Of a DNA stretch of 64,000 bases, positions 7,657 to 17,186 are shown piece after piece. A program made the position numbers and the translations under genes. Under the pieces are notes generated by a model, which was not told the origin of the DNA, did not search any database, and saw only the letters and a list, made by a program, of their open reading frames with translations. This DNA comes from Methylocystis sp. (GTDB taxonomy: Bacteria > Pseudomonadota > Alphaproteobacteria > Rhizobiales > Beijerinckiaceae): the NCBI GenBank assembly GCA_020252485.1, contig JADCCX010000008.1, positions 1-64,000 on the forward strand, written 5' to 3'. Numbering within the stretch: position 1 is the stretch's first letter; the number at the start of each line of letters is the position of its first letter.

Positions 7657-8424
7657 GTGGCTAGCGCTTCGGGCGGTATTGATCCGATCCATCAGTTCCA
7701 GATCTCGCGGATCGGGCCGTCGATCCACTTTTTCGGAAACGATATCTCGCTGACCAATTCGGCGTTGTTCATGATCATCGCCGTCGGCATCATCTACTGG
7801 CTGATGGTCTATGGCACCAAGAGCAAGGCGCTGGTGCCCGGCCGCCTGCAATCCGCCGCCGAGATGCTTTACGAGTTCATGGCCGATACGGTGAGGTCGA
7901 CGACGGGCAAGGAAGGCCTGAAGTTCCTGCCGCTCGTCTTCTCGCTCTTCATCTTCGTGCTGATCTGCAATCTCGTGGGCCTCATCCCCGGCACTTTCAC
8001 CGTTACCAGCCACATCGTCGTGACCTTCATGTTCGCCATGCTGGTGATCGGCACCGTGATCATCTACGGCTTCATGAAGCACGGCACGCATTTCCTCGGC
8101 CTGTTCGTCCCCTCGGGCGTTCCCAAGCCGCTGCTGCCGTTCATCAGCATCATTGAGATCGTGTCGTTCGTCTCGCGGCCGATCAGCCTGTCGATGCGCC
8201 TGTTCGCCAATATGCTGGCCGGGCACATCGCGCTCAAGGTCTTCGCCGGCTTCATTGTGCTGATGCTGGGCGCGGGCGGCGCGGTTCTCGCGCTCTCGCC
8301 GCTGCCGCTGGCGATGATCGTCGCGTTGTACGCTTTGGAATTGCTGGTCGCATGCCTTCAAGCCTATGTCTTTTCAATTCTGACTTGCATCTATCTCAAT
8401 GATGCGCTTCACCCCGGGCACTGA
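7657..8424 (+). CDS. atpB: F0F1 ATP synthase subunit a
   Basis: Subunit a forms the two proton half-channels against the c-ring. The 255-residue protein has five to six membrane helices and the key helix [16 protein letters not shown] with the essential arginine. The preceding loop [19 protein letters not shown] and the terminal [24 protein letters not shown] are typical. The GTG at 7657 is chosen as start because CGAGG lies six bases upstream at 7646-7650; TTG 7651 is less likely. The gene follows atpI by 50 bases. Confidence 0.95.
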   Translation: MASASGGIDPIHQFQISRIGPSIHFFGNDISLTNSALFMIIAVGIIYWLMVYGTKSKALVPGRLQSAAEMLYEFMADTVRSTTGKEGLKFLPLVFSLFIFVLICNLVGLIPGTFTVTSHIVVTFMFAMLVIGTVIIYGFMKHGTHFLGLFVPSGVPKPLLPFISIIEIVSFVSRPISLSMRLFANMLAGHIALKVFAGFIVLMLGAGGAVLALSPLPLAMIVALYALELLVACLQAYVFSILTCIYLNDALHPGH

Positions 8425-8481
8425 TTTATCAGACGTCAGGTTCTTTCCCTCCCCCTCAAGAAGATCACTCAGGAGTTTCAC

Positions 8482-8709
8482 ATGGAAGCGGATGCCGCCA
8501 AGCTCATCGGCGCTGGCCTTGCTGCAATCGGAATGGGCGCTGCCGCCATCGGCGTCGGCACCATCTTCGGCAACTTCCTTCTGGGCGCGCTGCGCAATCC
8601 GTCGGCCGCCGACAGCCAGTTCGGTCGCGCCTTCATCGGCGCGGCGCTGGCCGAAGGCCTTGGCATCTTCGCCTTCGTCGTGGCGCTGATCCTGCTCTTC
8701 GTCGCCTGA
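8482..8709 (+). CDS. atpE: F0F1 ATP synthase subunit c
   Basis: This 75-residue hairpin protein forms the rotating c-ring. Helix 1 is glycine/alanine-rich ([19 protein letters not shown]), the polar loop is LRNPSA, and helix 2 contains the proton-carrying glutamate in [15 protein letters not shown] clear AGGAG lies nine bases before ATG 8482. Length and motifs match the family exactly. Confidence 0.97.
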   Translation: MEADAAKLIGAGLAAIGMGAAAIGVGTIFGNFLLGALRNPSAADSQFGRAFIGAALAEGLGIFAFVVALILLFVA

Positions 8710-8767
8710 TATTGGACGAGACGCGCTCCTGGCTGCATGGCCGGGAGGCAACACCAAGGTAAAGCCG

Positions 8768-9316
8768 ATGCTTTCGCTGCTCATCGGGACTGCCCACGCC
8801 GCCGAAACCGCCGTTGCGGAAGGCGCCGTGAAGTTCCCGCCCTTCGATGCCACGACGTTCGCCGGCCAGATCTTCTGGCTCGCGATCACGTTCGGCTTTC
8901 TCTACTACCTGATGTCGAAGATCGCGCTGCCGCGCGTCTCCGAAATCCTGGAGACCCGCGAAGGCAAGATCGACGGCGACCTGCAGACGGCCTCCGCGAT
9001 GCAGGAGAAGGCCAAGGCCGCCGGCGAAGCTTATGAAAAGCTTCTCGCCGACGCCAGGGCCGGCGCCCAGGCCACCGCTCAGAAAGCGCGCGACGCCGCA
9101 AACAGCGCGGCGGAAGCCAAGCGCAAGGAAGTGGAGGCCGAAACGGCGCGAAAGATCGCCGCGTCGGAGGTCAGCATTGCGGCGGCGCGCGACAAAGCCA
9201 TGACCAATGTCGCCGGCATTGCCTCCGATACGGCTGTGGACATCGTCAAGCGCATCACCGGCATCGCGCCCAAGGCCGACGACCTGAAGCGCGCGATCGA
9301 AGCGGCGAAAGCCTGA
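8768..9316 (+). CDS. atpF': F0F1 ATP synthase subunit b'
   Basis: This is the first of two b-type peripheral stalk subunits. The 182-residue protein has one N-terminal transmembrane helix near residues 38-58 (FWLAITFGFLYYLMSKIALP), followed by a long alanine, lysine and glutamate-rich coiled coil. The first about 35 residues include a leader-like segment (LIGTAHA-AETA) and may be cleaved. Having both b' and b is normal for photosynthetic bacteria and alphaproteobacteria, where they form a heterodimer. Confidence 0.92.
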   Translation: MLSLLIGTAHAAETAVAEGAVKFPPFDATTFAGQIFWLAITFGFLYYLMSKIALPRVSEILETREGKIDGDLQTASAMQEKAKAAGEAYEKLLADARAGAQATAQKARDAANSAAEAKRKEVEAETARKIAASEVSIAAARDKAMTNVAGIASDTAVDIVKRITGIAPKADDLKRAIEAAKA

Positions 9317-9329
9317 GGAGCAAGCCGTC

Positions 9330-9806
9330 ATGGATACCTTCTTCGTCGCCGTCGGCTTCGTCATCTTCCTGGGCGTGCTTGGCTATTTCGGCGTCCACAA
9401 GACGCTGCTCGGCATGCTCGACGCCCGTGGCAAGAAGGTTCAGGAGCAGCTCGACGCCGCCGCGAACCTGCGCAAGGAAGCCGAAACGCTGCTTGCGCAA
9501 TACGAGGCGAAGCGTACGGCGGCCGAAAAGGAAGCCGCCCAGATCGTCGAGGACGCCAGGGCGGAAGCCGGCCGCATCCAGGCCGAGCAGGAAGCGAAGC
9601 TTGCCGAGTTCGTCGCCCGCCGCACGAAACAGGCGGAACAGAAAATCGCCATGGCCGAGGTTTCAGCCGCCGCCGAGGTGCGGGCCGCTGCCGCCGATGC
9701 GGCCATCCGGGCTGCCGAAATCGTGCTGAAGGGTCAGGCGACAGGCTCTGTCGCCGACGACCTCATCTCCCAGGGCCTGAAGGATGTCCGCGCCCGTTTG
9801 AACTGA
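9330..9806 (+). CDS. atpF: F0F1 ATP synthase subunit b
   Basis: The second stalk subunit has 158 residues: a membrane helix at residues 2-22 (TFFVAVGFVIFLGVLGYFGV), then GMLDARGKKVQEQLDAAANLRKEA and a long coiled coil. It starts 13 bases after the b' stop with GAGGAG in between. Together with b' it anchors F1 to subunit a. It is the last gene of the F0 operon and is convergent with the L,D-transpeptidase 14 bases on. Confidence 0.94.
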   Translation: MDTFFVAVGFVIFLGVLGYFGVHKTLLGMLDARGKKVQEQLDAAANLRKEAETLLAQYEAKRTAAEKEAAQIVEDARAEAGRIQAEQEAKLAEFVARRTKQAEQKIAMAEVSAAAEVRAAAADAAIRAAEIVLKGQATGSVADDLISQGLKDVRARLN

Positions 9807-9820
9807 AGAATGCGTCAGGC

Positions 9821-11320
9821 TCAGCGCTGCACCATAGGCAGCGGTTTGGGCGGCAGCGGATTATCCGGGCTTGCGGCGCCTGGCGCTGGACGTGGCATCG
9901 GATTGCTTCGCGTTGGCCGGGATGAGATGCTGCCTGTGATTTCCGGGTCCAGTGGAGCGCGCTGCGCGGCCAACTGATCGATCGGAGCCCTGCGCGGTCC
10001 GGCTTGCGCCAGGGGCGTGCTGGCGGGCGTGCTGGCGGGCGGCTGGGGCCGAACTCTCTTCTTGCCGTCAAGGGTGGTCAACGAAACCCCTTCCGGCGTG
10101 TCGAGGCCGTAGATGTCCTCGCGGAACTGCACCCGGCCCTGACCGTCACCGTAGGCCGTCAGATAGACCCAGGCGACCGGGACCTGCTTCTTCAGCCTGA
10201 TCTCGGTGCGCAGCCCCGCCTCGATATCGCGGTCGACCTGCGCCCGGTCGATGCCCTGCTCCGCCAGCAGCCATGCAGCGAGATCACGGACATCCGAGAT
10301 GCGCGCGCAGCCTGATGAGTGGAAGCGGACATCCTGCTTGAAGAGCTCTTTCTTCGGCGTGTCATGCATATAGACCGCCTCGACATTGGGCATGTCGATC
10401 TTCAGCTGGCCAAGCGAATTCTGCGGTCCGGGATCCTGACGCAGAATGAAGCCGGGCGCCGACTTGAAGTTCCAGTTGACGCTGTTGGGATCGATTTCCT
10501 GACCCTGATGGTCGAGCGTGCGCAACTGATGCTTGTTGAGATAGGCCAGATCGGTCTTCAGGGCCTTGGCGATGTCGTTCTTGATGATCGAATTCGGCAC
10601 CGTCCAGTGCGGATTGAGATTGACGGAGGAGATGCGGGCCGAGATCACCGGCGACGGACGCTCCTTCCTGCCGACGACGGCGAGATGCCGGCGCTCCACC
10701 TTGCCGTTGGCGACCGCTTCGACGATGGCGCCAGGAATGTTGACGACGACATAGCGCTTGTCGAACCTGAACACATTGTTCTGCAGGCGCTCCACCGAGG
10801 CGCGCAATTGCTTCAGCCGCACTTCGGCCGGGACGTTCAGGGCAGCGAAGGTCAGCTTGCCCACCGCCCCCGTCTCGGAAAGACCGTGCCGCGACTGGAA
10901 TTGCCGGAGCGCAGCAGCAGTTGCGGCGTCAAATTGATCGTTCGCCGCATTGGCGTTATCGAGATCGCCGGAGATGGCGAGGCGCTCCTTCAACGCCAGA
11001 ACGAGCGGGCCATCCATGCCCTGGCGGAGGCCGCGGGCGATCTCCGGGAGCTTCCGCCAACCGCCATGCGCGACGATATTCTCGTAGAACCGCAGGCCGC
11101 CCTGCGTGCGGGCCAGCGAATCGGGTCCGAAAGCGGGTTCGGTGTCGGTGAGTTCCTGCGGCCGGAAGGAATCGGTCTGCGCGGCAACCGCCGCGAGCGC
11201 AGCCGAGGGCCTTTGCGGCAGTGTCATACCGGTCGGCGCTTGCTGGGCCGCGAGATGCTCCGGCCAGCCGGCCAGCAAGGCGATGGCGACGCTGAAAGCC
11301 GCGACGTTCCTCTGGGACAT
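9821..11320 (-). CDS. Murein L,D-transpeptidase (YcbB/LdtD-like)
   Basis: Enzymes of this family make 3-3 crosslinks or attach lipoproteins in the periplasmic peptidoglycan. The 499-residue protein starts with a signal peptide ending near ALA-AQQ (residue 25). A peptidoglycan-binding type 1 domain follows at about residues 125-165 (AALRQFQSRHGLSETGAVG), then a YkuD catalytic domain at about 210-390. The nucleophile cysteine is in VRFHSSGCARISDVRDLA, with the upstream histidine in AVYMHDTPKKELF. The C-terminal 100 residues are proline-rich and disordered. AGGAG lies before ATG 11320. Confidence 0.9.
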   Translation of the reverse strand: MSQRNVAAFSVAIALLAGWPEHLAAQQAPTGMTLPQRPSAALAAVAAQTDSFRPQELTDTEPAFGPDSLARTQGGLRFYENIVAHGGWRKLPEIARGLRQGMDGPLVLALKERLAISGDLDNANAANDQFDAATAAALRQFQSRHGLSETGAVGKLTFAALNVPAEVRLKQLRASVERLQNNVFRFDKRYVVVNIPGAIVEAVANGKVERRHLAVVGRKERPSPVISARISSVNLNPHWTVPNSIIKNDIAKALKTDLAYLNKHQLRTLDHQGQEIDPNSVNWNFKSAPGFILRQDPGPQNSLGQLKIDMPNVEAVYMHDTPKKELFKQDVRFHSSGCARISDVRDLAAWLLAEQGIDRAQVDRDIEAGLRTEIRLKKQVPVAWVYLTAYGDGQGRVQFREDIYGLDTPEGVSLTTLDGKKRVRPQPPASTPASTPLAQAGPRRAPIDQLAAQRAPLDPEITGSISSRPTRSNPMPRPAPGAASPDNPLPPKPLPMVQR

Positions 11321-11485
11321 CGCCTACTCCTACTCTTACGCAACAAGGCCCGTGAAAAAGCCACTGCCGATCCCTAAAGGTAGAGCAAGGATGCGAAGGA
11401 AGGGTTAACCTTACCGGTTTGACGCCCGACTTCCGCCAACCTCTGGCAGGGCCGCTGGCTTCAACGCCGTCATGACCGGGCTAGA

Positions 11486-11586
11486 GCATTTTCCGAAGAA
11501 GTGGATACCGGTTCTTCGAAAGAAAATGCGGTAAATCAAGAGCTTAGAGCGGCCGATCTGATTCAGTCAGATCGGCAACCGCTCTA
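11486..11586. repeat. Double-hairpin intergenic repeat
   Basis: Two adjacent imperfect hairpins occupy this gene-free stretch. The first pairs GCATTTTCCGAAGAA (11486-11500) with the region ending GAAAATGC at 11529. The second has outer arms TAGAGCGG (11545-11552) and CCGCTCTA (11579-11586) enclosing GATCTGA/TCAGATC. The GAGCATTTTC-type sequence is, from general knowledge, a common dispersed repeat in Rhizobiales. Together with the family A copy that follows, it fills the 564-base gap between the L,D-transpeptidase and DUF2794 genes. Confidence 0.65.
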
Positions 11587-11614
11587 GAATGGAATGGCCC
11601 TGAACCTCTGGTGG

Positions 11615-11831
11615 CACGGCCCTTAACTCCGGTTAACGATTGCCTCCACGAGCGCCCATCCCGCCCCCTTGCGGGGCGGGTGGCCCGGACCCCGGACTTG
11701 ATCCGGGGGAAGGGCCGGGTGGGGGGCTTTTTCTCATTTTCACCCTTATGATCACCCCTCCCCGGCGGCTTTCGCCGCCGACCCTCCCCGTCAAGGGGAG
11801 GGATGGAGCTCGCTGGTTAACCCGGATCACA
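11615..11831. mobile_element. Family A palindromic mobile repeat, copy 2
   Basis: Same orientation and near-identical core to the copy at 3455-3654. Flanking direct repeats at 11597-11614 and 11832-11849 match at 16 of 18 positions, consistent with an older target duplication. Terminal inverted repeats are at 11623-11637 and 11816-11829. This copy is longer because an additional short palindrome (CCCCGGACTTGATCCGGGG, around 11691-11710) is inserted in the left half, so repeats are nested in repeats. Confidence 0.78.
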
Positions 11832-11884
11832 GCCCTGACCCTCTGATGGTTACCGGCTTGCCCGGCGCGGGCAGGAGGTTCATC

Positions 11885-12289
11885 ATGGTGTCACAAACGG
11901 GAGGATCGCGATTGAGCGAAAACGTTTCCGATGACAGTCCCTCGGGCGGATGGGCGACGGTAGCTGCCTTTCCCGCCGGGAAAACCCAGGCAGCGGTCGC
12001 CTTCGACCGGCGCGAATTGCAGACCATCATGGGGCTATACGGGCGGATGGTTGCGGCGGGCGAATGGCGCGACTACGCCATGGATTTCCTGAAGGACAAG
12101 GCGGTGTTCTCGATCTTCCGCCGGACTTCGGAGATGCCGCTCTACCGCATCATCAAGGATCCCGAATTGCGCCATCGGCAGGGTATGTATTCGGTGATGG
12201 CGCCAGGCGGCCTGATCCTGAAGCGCGGGCAGGACCTCGCCCAGGTGCTCAGGGTGATCGACAGGCCGATGAAGGTGGTGGCTGTCTAA
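11885..12289 (+). CDS. DUF2794 family protein
   Basis: This 134-residue soluble protein contains VAFDRRELQTIMGLYGRMVAAGEWRDYAMDF and FSIFRRTSEMPLYRIIKDP, the hallmark of DUF2794, an alphaproteobacterial family of unknown function. The start at ATG 11885 is fixed by a perfect AGGAGG at 11873-11878, six bases upstream; an upstream in-frame ATG at 11846 lies inside the repeat-derived duplication. Its 3' end overlaps the end of phaR by four bases in convergent orientation. Confidence 0.88.
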   Translation: MVSQTGGSRLSENVSDDSPSGGWATVAAFPAGKTQAAVAFDRRELQTIMGLYGRMVAAGEWRDYAMDFLKDKAVFSIFRRTSEMPLYRIIKDPELRHRQGMYSVMAPGGLILKRGQDLAQVLRVIDRPMKVVAV

Positions 12290-12843
12290 GTCTTTCCCAG
12301 CTTGTCCAGCCGGGCGCGCATGGCGTCCAGTTCGCGCTTCATCGCATCGACATCGCCGCTCGCCTTGGCCCCATCCTGCTGCGCCTTGGCGGTGTAGGGA
12401 TTGAAGAGCCGGAACGCTTCCTGGAACATTTGCAGGTTGGCGCGCGCCTGGTCCTGCATCGCGCCGAACACGTTGCCGGTCATCGCTTTCGCCACATGTT
12501 CGCGGAACTGCTGCTGCTCCTTGGCGAAAAGCTGCATGGAATGCTCGAGGTAGCTTGGCACGAGGCCTTCCATCTGGTGGCCGTAGAAGCCGATGAGCTG
12601 GCGCAGGAAATTCACCGGCAGCATCGTCTGCTGGCCTTCCTTGCCCTCCAGCTCGAAGATGATCTGGGTCAGCACCGAACGGGTGATATCCTCGCCGGAT
12701 TTGGCATCCGAGACCGTGAACTCCTCGCCCTTCTTGACCATGACGGCCAAGTCCTCAAGCGTGACATAGGTGCTGGTGCCGGTGTGGTAGAGCCGACGGT
12801 TGGCGTATTTCTTGATGATTGTGGGCTCAGCGGGCTTCGTCAA
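12286..12843 (-). CDS. phaR: Polyhydroxyalkanoate synthesis repressor
   Basis: PhaR binds PHA granules and DNA. When granules are absent it represses phasin and PHA genes. The 185-residue protein has the N-terminal PHB/PHA accumulation DNA-binding domain (IIKKYANRRLYHTGTSTYVT, residues 9-28), then the PHB_acc domain containing LPVNFLRQLIGFYGHQMEGLVPSYLE. The C-terminal tail is an alanine, lysine and methionine-rich helix. It is divergent from phaA-phaB across a 171-base gap, so it probably controls them as well as itself. Confidence 0.93.
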   Translation of the reverse strand: MTKPAEPTIIKKYANRRLYHTGTSTYVTLEDLAVMVKKGEEFTVSDAKSGEDITRSVLTQIIFELEGKEGQQTMLPVNFLRQLIGFYGHQMEGLVPSYLEHSMQLFAKEQQQFREHVAKAMTGNVFGAMQDQARANLQMFQEAFRLFNPYTAKAQQDGAKASGDVDAMKRELDAMRARLDKLGKT

Positions 12844-13014
12844 TCGTCACCTTCCTGGCTGTCACACTCTCGCGGCGTTTCCCGTTCATATGAGCGCTGT
12901 TGGCACTCGCTGACAAGTCTTTTGCACGCCGGTGGTTGACGGCGGAGGGTGCGAGAGGCTTGATGGAACAACCAAAACAGTAAGGCCGGGATGGTTCCGG
13001 CGCGGAGAAAAACA

Positions 13015-14193
13015 ATGTCTGGCAAGGATGTGGTGATCGTTGGCGCGGCGCGCACGGCGGTTGGGTCTTTCAACGGCGCTTTCGCTGATCAGCCGGCCCA
13101 CAAACTTGGCGCTGCGGCGATTGCGGCGGCGCTCGCCCGCGCCGGCGTCCCTGCGGGCGATGTCGACGAGGTCATCTTCGGCCATGTGCTGACGGCGGGC
13201 GCCGGCCAGAACACGGCGCGGCAGGCGGCGATGGCGGCCGGCATCCCCGATTCGTCGACAGCGCTTGTCGTCAACCAGGTCTGCGGTTCGGGCCTGCGCA
13301 CCGTGGCGATGGGCATGCAGGCGATCATGAACGGCGACGCCTCGATCATCGTGGCGGGCGGCCAGGAATCGATGTCGCTCGCTCCCCATTCGTCCCATCT
13401 GCGCTCCGGCACCAAGATGGGCGACGTCAAGTTCATCGACACGATGATCAAGGACGGGCTCTGGGATGCCTTCCATGGTTACCATATGGGCAACACGGCC
13501 GAGAACGTCGCCGCCAAATGGCAGATCACGCGCGAGCAGCAGGATGCTTTCGCCGTATCCTCCCAGAACAAGGCCGAAGCTGCGAAGAAGGCCGGCCGCT
13601 TCAAGGATGAGATCGCGCCCTATACCGTCGCCACCCGCAAGGGCGACATCATCGTTGATACCGACGAATACATCCGCGATGGCGCGACCATCGAGGCCAT
13701 GCAGAAGCTCAAGCCCGCCTTCCCCGGCGGCGTATCGGTGACGGCGGCGAACGCCTCGGGCCTGAACGACGGCGCGGCCGCGCTGGTGCTGATGTCGGCT
13801 GACGAAGCAAAGAAGCGCGGGCTGACCCCGTTGGCCCGTATCGCCTCCTGGGCCACCGCAGGCGTGCCGCCCGAAATCATGGGTTCGGGCCCGATTCCCG
13901 CCTCCCGCAAGGCGCTCGAGAAGGCGGGCTGGAAGGTCAAGGATCTGGATCTGGTGGAGGCCAACGAGGCCTTCGCGGCGCAGGCGCTCGCCGTCAACAA
14001 GGACATGGGCTGGGACCCCTCGATCGTGAACGTCAATGGCGGCGCTATCGCGATCGGCCATCCGATCGGGGCCTCGGGCGGCCGCATCCTCGTGACACTC
14101 CTGCACGAGATGCAGAAGCGCGGCGCGAAGAAGGGGCTTGCCACCTTGTGCATCGGCGGCGGCATGGGCGTCGCGCTGACGGTGGAGCGGTGA
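13015..14193 (+). CDS. phaA: Acetyl-CoA acetyltransferase (beta-ketothiolase)
   Basis: PhaA condenses two acetyl-CoA to acetoacetyl-CoA, the first step of polyhydroxybutyrate synthesis. The 392-residue thiolase has the acylated cysteine in [12 protein letters not shown] (near residue 89), the histidine in [16 protein letters not shown] (near 348) and the second cysteine in TLCIGGGMG (near 378). The start at ATG 13015 follows GCGGAG. phaB lies 155 bases downstream and phaR is divergent upstream. Confidence 0.96.
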   Translation: MSGKDVVIVGAARTAVGSFNGAFADQPAHKLGAAAIAAALARAGVPAGDVDEVIFGHVLTAGAGQNTARQAAMAAGIPDSSTALVVNQVCGSGLRTVAMGMQAIMNGDASIIVAGGQESMSLAPHSSHLRSGTKMGDVKFIDTMIKDGLWDAFHGYHMGNTAENVAAKWQITREQQDAFAVSSQNKAEAAKKAGRFKDEIAPYTVATRKGDIIVDTDEYIRDGATIEAMQKLKPAFPGGVSVTAANASGLNDGAAALVLMSADEAKKRGLTPLARIASWATAGVPPEIMGSGPIPASRKALEKAGWKVKDLDLVEANEAFAAQALAVNKDMGWDPSIVNVNGGAIAIGHPIGASGGRILVTLLHEMQKRGAKKGLATLCIGGGMGVALTVER

Positions 14194-14348
14194 CTTCCTT
14201 CTCCCCGGCAACGGGAGATTGTTTTTGAAGAGCGGGTAGGGCAAGAGGCGACCAATCGTTCGGGGGCTTCATCCGCCAGACGACCCGAAACGCTGCGGCT
14301 ATGCGGAGCGGAAAACAAAAACAGATTGTTCTGGGAGGAACATCGACA

Positions 14349-15074
14349 ATGGCAAGGACAGCACTCGTCACCGGCGGAACCCGGGGCATCGGAGCCGCCA
14401 TATCAATCGCGCTGAAGGCGGCGGGCTACAAGGTGGCGGCCAGCTACGCGGGCAATGACGATGCCGCCGCGAAGTTCAAGGCCGAGACCGGCATCGCCGT
14501 CTACAAATGGGATGTCTCGGATTTCGACGCCTGCGCCGCCGGCGTCGCCAAGGTCGAGGCCGAGATCGGCCAGGTCGATGTGCTGGTCAACAACGCCGGC
14601 ATCACCAAGGACGGCATGTTCCACCGGATGACGAAGGACCAATGGTACGGCGTCATCAACACCAACCTCAATTCCCTCTTCAACATGACCCGCCCGGTCT
14701 GGGAGGGAATGCGCGCCCGCAAGTTCGGCCGGGTCATCTGCATCTCCTCCATCAACGGACAGAAGGGGCAGATGGGCCAGGTCAATTATTCCGCCGCCAA
14801 GGCGGGCGACATCGGCTTCGTCAAGGCGCTGGCGCAGGAAGGCGCCAAGCTCGGCATCACGGTCAATGCGATCTGCCCCGGCTATATCGCCACCGAGATG
14901 GTCAAGGCGATCCCCCAGGACGTGCTCGACAAGGCGATCCTGCCGCTGATCCCCGTCGGACGCCTGGGCGAACCGGAAGAGATCGCGAGGGCCGTGGTCT
15001 TCCTGGCCGCCGACGAGGCCGCCTTCATCACCGGCTCGACGCTGAGCGCCAACGGCGGGCAGTACATGGCCTGA
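14349..15074 (+). CDS. phaB: Acetoacetyl-CoA reductase
   Basis: PhaB reduces acetoacetyl-CoA to (R)-3-hydroxybutyryl-CoA with NADPH, feeding PHA synthase. The 241-residue short-chain dehydrogenase has the cofactor motif VTGGTRGIGAA (residues 8-18), NNAG and the catalytic Ser-Tyr-Lys in ICISSINGQKGQMGQVNYSA-AK. The ATG at 14349 is preceded by GGGAGGA. No phaC (synthase) is present in the window. Confidence 0.95.
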   Translation: MARTALVTGGTRGIGAAISIALKAAGYKVAASYAGNDDAAAKFKAETGIAVYKWDVSDFDACAAGVAKVEAEIGQVDVLVNNAGITKDGMFHRMTKDQWYGVINTNLNSLFNMTRPVWEGMRARKFGRVICISSINGQKGQMGQVNYSAAKAGDIGFVKALAQEGAKLGITVNAICPGYIATEMVKAIPQDVLDKAILPLIPVGRLGEPEEIARAVVFLAADEAAFITGSTLSANGGQYMA

Positions 15075-15125
15075 CGGACCTCCTTCCGCCTTGGCCGCCC
15101 ACCGGGAAGCAGCTATGGCCGGACC

Positions 15126-16010
15126 ATGACAGCCACGCTTTCGGGCCTTGGCGCCGTCGGTCTCTGGTCGATCCTGGCCCTGCTGACGGTCGGCACCGGC
15201 GCAATCCCGCCTTTCCAGCTCGCCATGATCACCTTTGCGGTGGCGAGCCTGCTCGGTGCCTTCGTCATCATGCGCTCCGGCAAGGGCTGGGCGGTGCTGC
15301 GCCAGCCGCCTAAGGCCTGGGCGCTCGGCATCTACGGGCTCTTTTGCTACCATGCTCTCTATTTCGCCGCGCTCAGGCTGGCGCCGCCGGCGGAGGCCGG
15401 CCTGATCGCCTATCTCTGGCCGCTGCTGATCGTGCTGATGACCGCGCTTTTGCCCGGCGAACGGCTGAGCCCGCGGCATGTGTTCGCCGCCAGCCTCGGC
15501 CTGCTCGGCGTCATCGTGCTGGGGCTGGGCAAGGGTGCGACGTCCGGTCAAGGATTGGGCTTCGACGCCGTGAACTGGAAAGGCTATCTCGCCGCACTCG
15601 GCTGCGCCGTGATCTGGTCCAGCTATTCAGTTCTCTCGCGCACGCAGGCAGAGGTGCCGACCGAAGCCGTGACAGGCTTCTGCCTGGCGACCGCCATCCT
15701 CTCGGGCCTCTGCCATCTCGCCTTCGAGACGCCCGTCTGGGACCAAAGCCTCACCCAATGGCTCTGCATCCTGGCGCTTGGCCTCGGGCCCGTGGGGGCG
15801 GCGTTCTTCCTGTGGGATATCGGCATGAAGCGGGGCGATATCCGCCTTCTCGGCACCGCGAGTTACGCGGCCCCCGTGCTCTCCACCATCCTGCTGGTGC
15901 TTTTCGGGTTCGCCGCGCCGCATTGGACCCTGGCGCTCGCTTGCGTCCTGATCGTTGGCGGCGCTGTCATCGCCGTGGAGCGGAAAGCTACTTCGGCGTC
16001 AGATTGCTGA
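15126..16010 (+). CDS. EamA-family drug/metabolite transporter (YddG-like)
   Basis: The 294-residue protein shows ten hydrophobic helices in two five-helix halves. The family hallmark APPAEAGLIAYLWPLLIVLMTALLPGE (shortened in parts) ends the first half, and DIGMKRGDIRLLGTASYAAP ends the second. EamA proteins export metabolites such as amino acids, and the closest resemblance is to the YddG aromatic amino acid exporter type. The substrate is not evident. Its last 23 bases overlap the 3' end of the convergent gene on the minus strand. Confidence 0.82.
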   Translation: MTATLSGLGAVGLWSILALLTVGTGAIPPFQLAMITFAVASLLGAFVIMRSGKGWAVLRQPPKAWALGIYGLFCYHALYFAALRLAPPAEAGLIAYLWPLLIVLMTALLPGERLSPRHVFAASLGLLGVIVLGLGKGATSGQGLGFDAVNWKGYLAALGCAVIWSSYSVLSRTQAEVPTEAVTGFCLATAILSGLCHLAFETPVWDQSLTQWLCILALGLGPVGAAFFLWDIGMKRGDIRLLGTASYAAPVLSTILLVLFGFAAPHWTLALACVLIVGGAVIAVERKATSASDC

Positions 16011-16884
16011 TCGCGCCGCGCTTGTCCTTGACGTCGGCAGGACTTGCGGGAGCAAAACGCTCGCTGTCCTTCAGCACGCCATGGGGCCGCGCGCCAGGCG
16101 GCCGGGCGCTCCCGGCTTCGCCGCAGCCATCCCAGTAATCGAGCGTGAGCTGCGCGCTTTCCAGCGCGATCAGCGCCTGCTCCGCCCGGATGGCCTCGGG
16201 CATCGGCGCTTCGATGGTGACATGCTCCAGCGCATAGCGATAGGCCGCCACCTTCTGGCGCATGTCACGCCGCACCCAATCAATCAGGCCGCGGTTTTCG
16301 GCAACGCGGATCACCGCCTGCTCCCGCTGGATCGGATCGAGATGGCCGACGCGGTTCAAGCTCAGAATACGCACGCGGTCCGCCGCGCAGACCCTGGCTG
16401 CGGCTTGCGAAAACGGCACCATCAGCAGGCGGTCCGCCTCGATGTCCTGGCCGATCTTGTTATAGCGAGAGGCGACGGATCGGTAATCCTCAGCCATCAA
16501 AAGAAGAAAATAGGAGTTGAGCCCCGAATGGGGCAAGGGCGGCAGAACGCGGGAATAGCTCAGCTCCGCCAGGCGCTGCTGCATGTTGGCCTTATCGTGG
16601 GCAGGCATCAGGAAACGCCAGGCCCGGTCCCTCATTTCGATTTCATCGTCGGTGAAGGGATAAAGCGAAACGGCCTCACCGCGTGACCAGGCAGCCGTAA
16701 TGCCGGCCTGAGGCAGAACGACATTGTTGTAGACATTGTCGGCCCGGCGGCCGAAATCGCCCGTCTGGTAGGGCGAGCAGGCTGGAAGCAGCGACAGAAG
16801 CGCCGCCGCTGCGGCGCATGGCGCCAACCGGCCATGAGCGACGGCTTTGCGCCAACGGCCTCTGCTGAAAACGACAGCAATCAC
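15988..16884 (-). CDS. Hypothetical lipoprotein
   Basis: I do not recognise this 298-residue protein beyond its export signal. The hydrophobic N-terminal helix ends in LLSLLPAC, a lipobox with Cys near residue 36, after a basic n-region. The mature part is mostly helical and polar, with FTDDEIEMRDRAWRFLMP, YFLLLMAEDYRSVASRYN and QREQAVIRVAENRGLIDWVRR. The start is GTG 16884, overlapping the stop of the upstream small gene as GTGA. The two are therefore coupled and probably act together at the inner or outer membrane. Confidence 0.7.
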   Translation of the reverse strand: MIAVVFSRGRWRKAVAHGRLAPCAAAAALLSLLPACSPYQTGDFGRRADNVYNNVVLPQAGITAAWSRGEAVSLYPFTDDEIEMRDRAWRFLMPAHDKANMQQRLAELSYSRVLPPLPHSGLNSYFLLLMAEDYRSVASRYNKIGQDIEADRLLMVPFSQAAARVCAADRVRILSLNRVGHLDPIQREQAVIRVAENRGLIDWVRRDMRQKVAAYRYALEHVTIEAPMPEAIRAEQALIALESAQLTLDYWDGCGEAGSARPPGARPHGVLKDSERFAPASPADVKDKRGAISNLTPK

Positions 16885-17099
16885 GCCCTGCGCCGCGCTT
16901 TCCGCCGGCGGGCGCTGGAATTTTGGTCCCCGTCCAGAGTGTCCGGCCCCGCATTCGGCGGCTCCTGGTCAACGTGCCGCTCGTAACGCACGCCCGTGAA
17001 AAGCAGGATGTTCGCCTTATGCCCGGCGAGCGGCGCTTCTGCCGCTGATGAAATCCCGCTCTGCGCTCTGGCGCGGGGAAATGGCAGGACGTTGGTCAT
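16881..17099 (-). CDS. Small conserved hypothetical protein
   Basis: The 72-residue protein contains ILLFTGVRYERH in the middle, a segment I recognise from small uncharacterised alphaproteobacterial proteins. The C-terminus is basic (RRRKARRRA). The start is well supported: AGGAGG stands directly upstream of ATG 17099. It overlaps the following lipoprotein gene by four bases, so the pair forms a two-gene unit. Function unknown. Confidence 0.7.
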   Translation of the reverse strand: MTNVLPFPRARAQSGISSAAEAPLAGHKANILLFTGVRYERHVDQEPPNAGPDTLDGDQNSSARRRKARRRA

Positions 17100-17186
17100 C
17101 GCCCATTCCTCCTCGCGAGAAGCCGATGCTTCGCAAGACTCACTTCAGGCGAATATGGTTAATGCATCGCTAAAGCGGGTTCAAAG

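Noticed and set aside
11640-11846. Open frames across the family A repeats (also 3454-3639 and 20872-21075)
   Set aside because: The same peptide arises from each repeat copy because the repeat has few stops; there is no start signal or conserved neighbour. They are repeat sequence, not genes.
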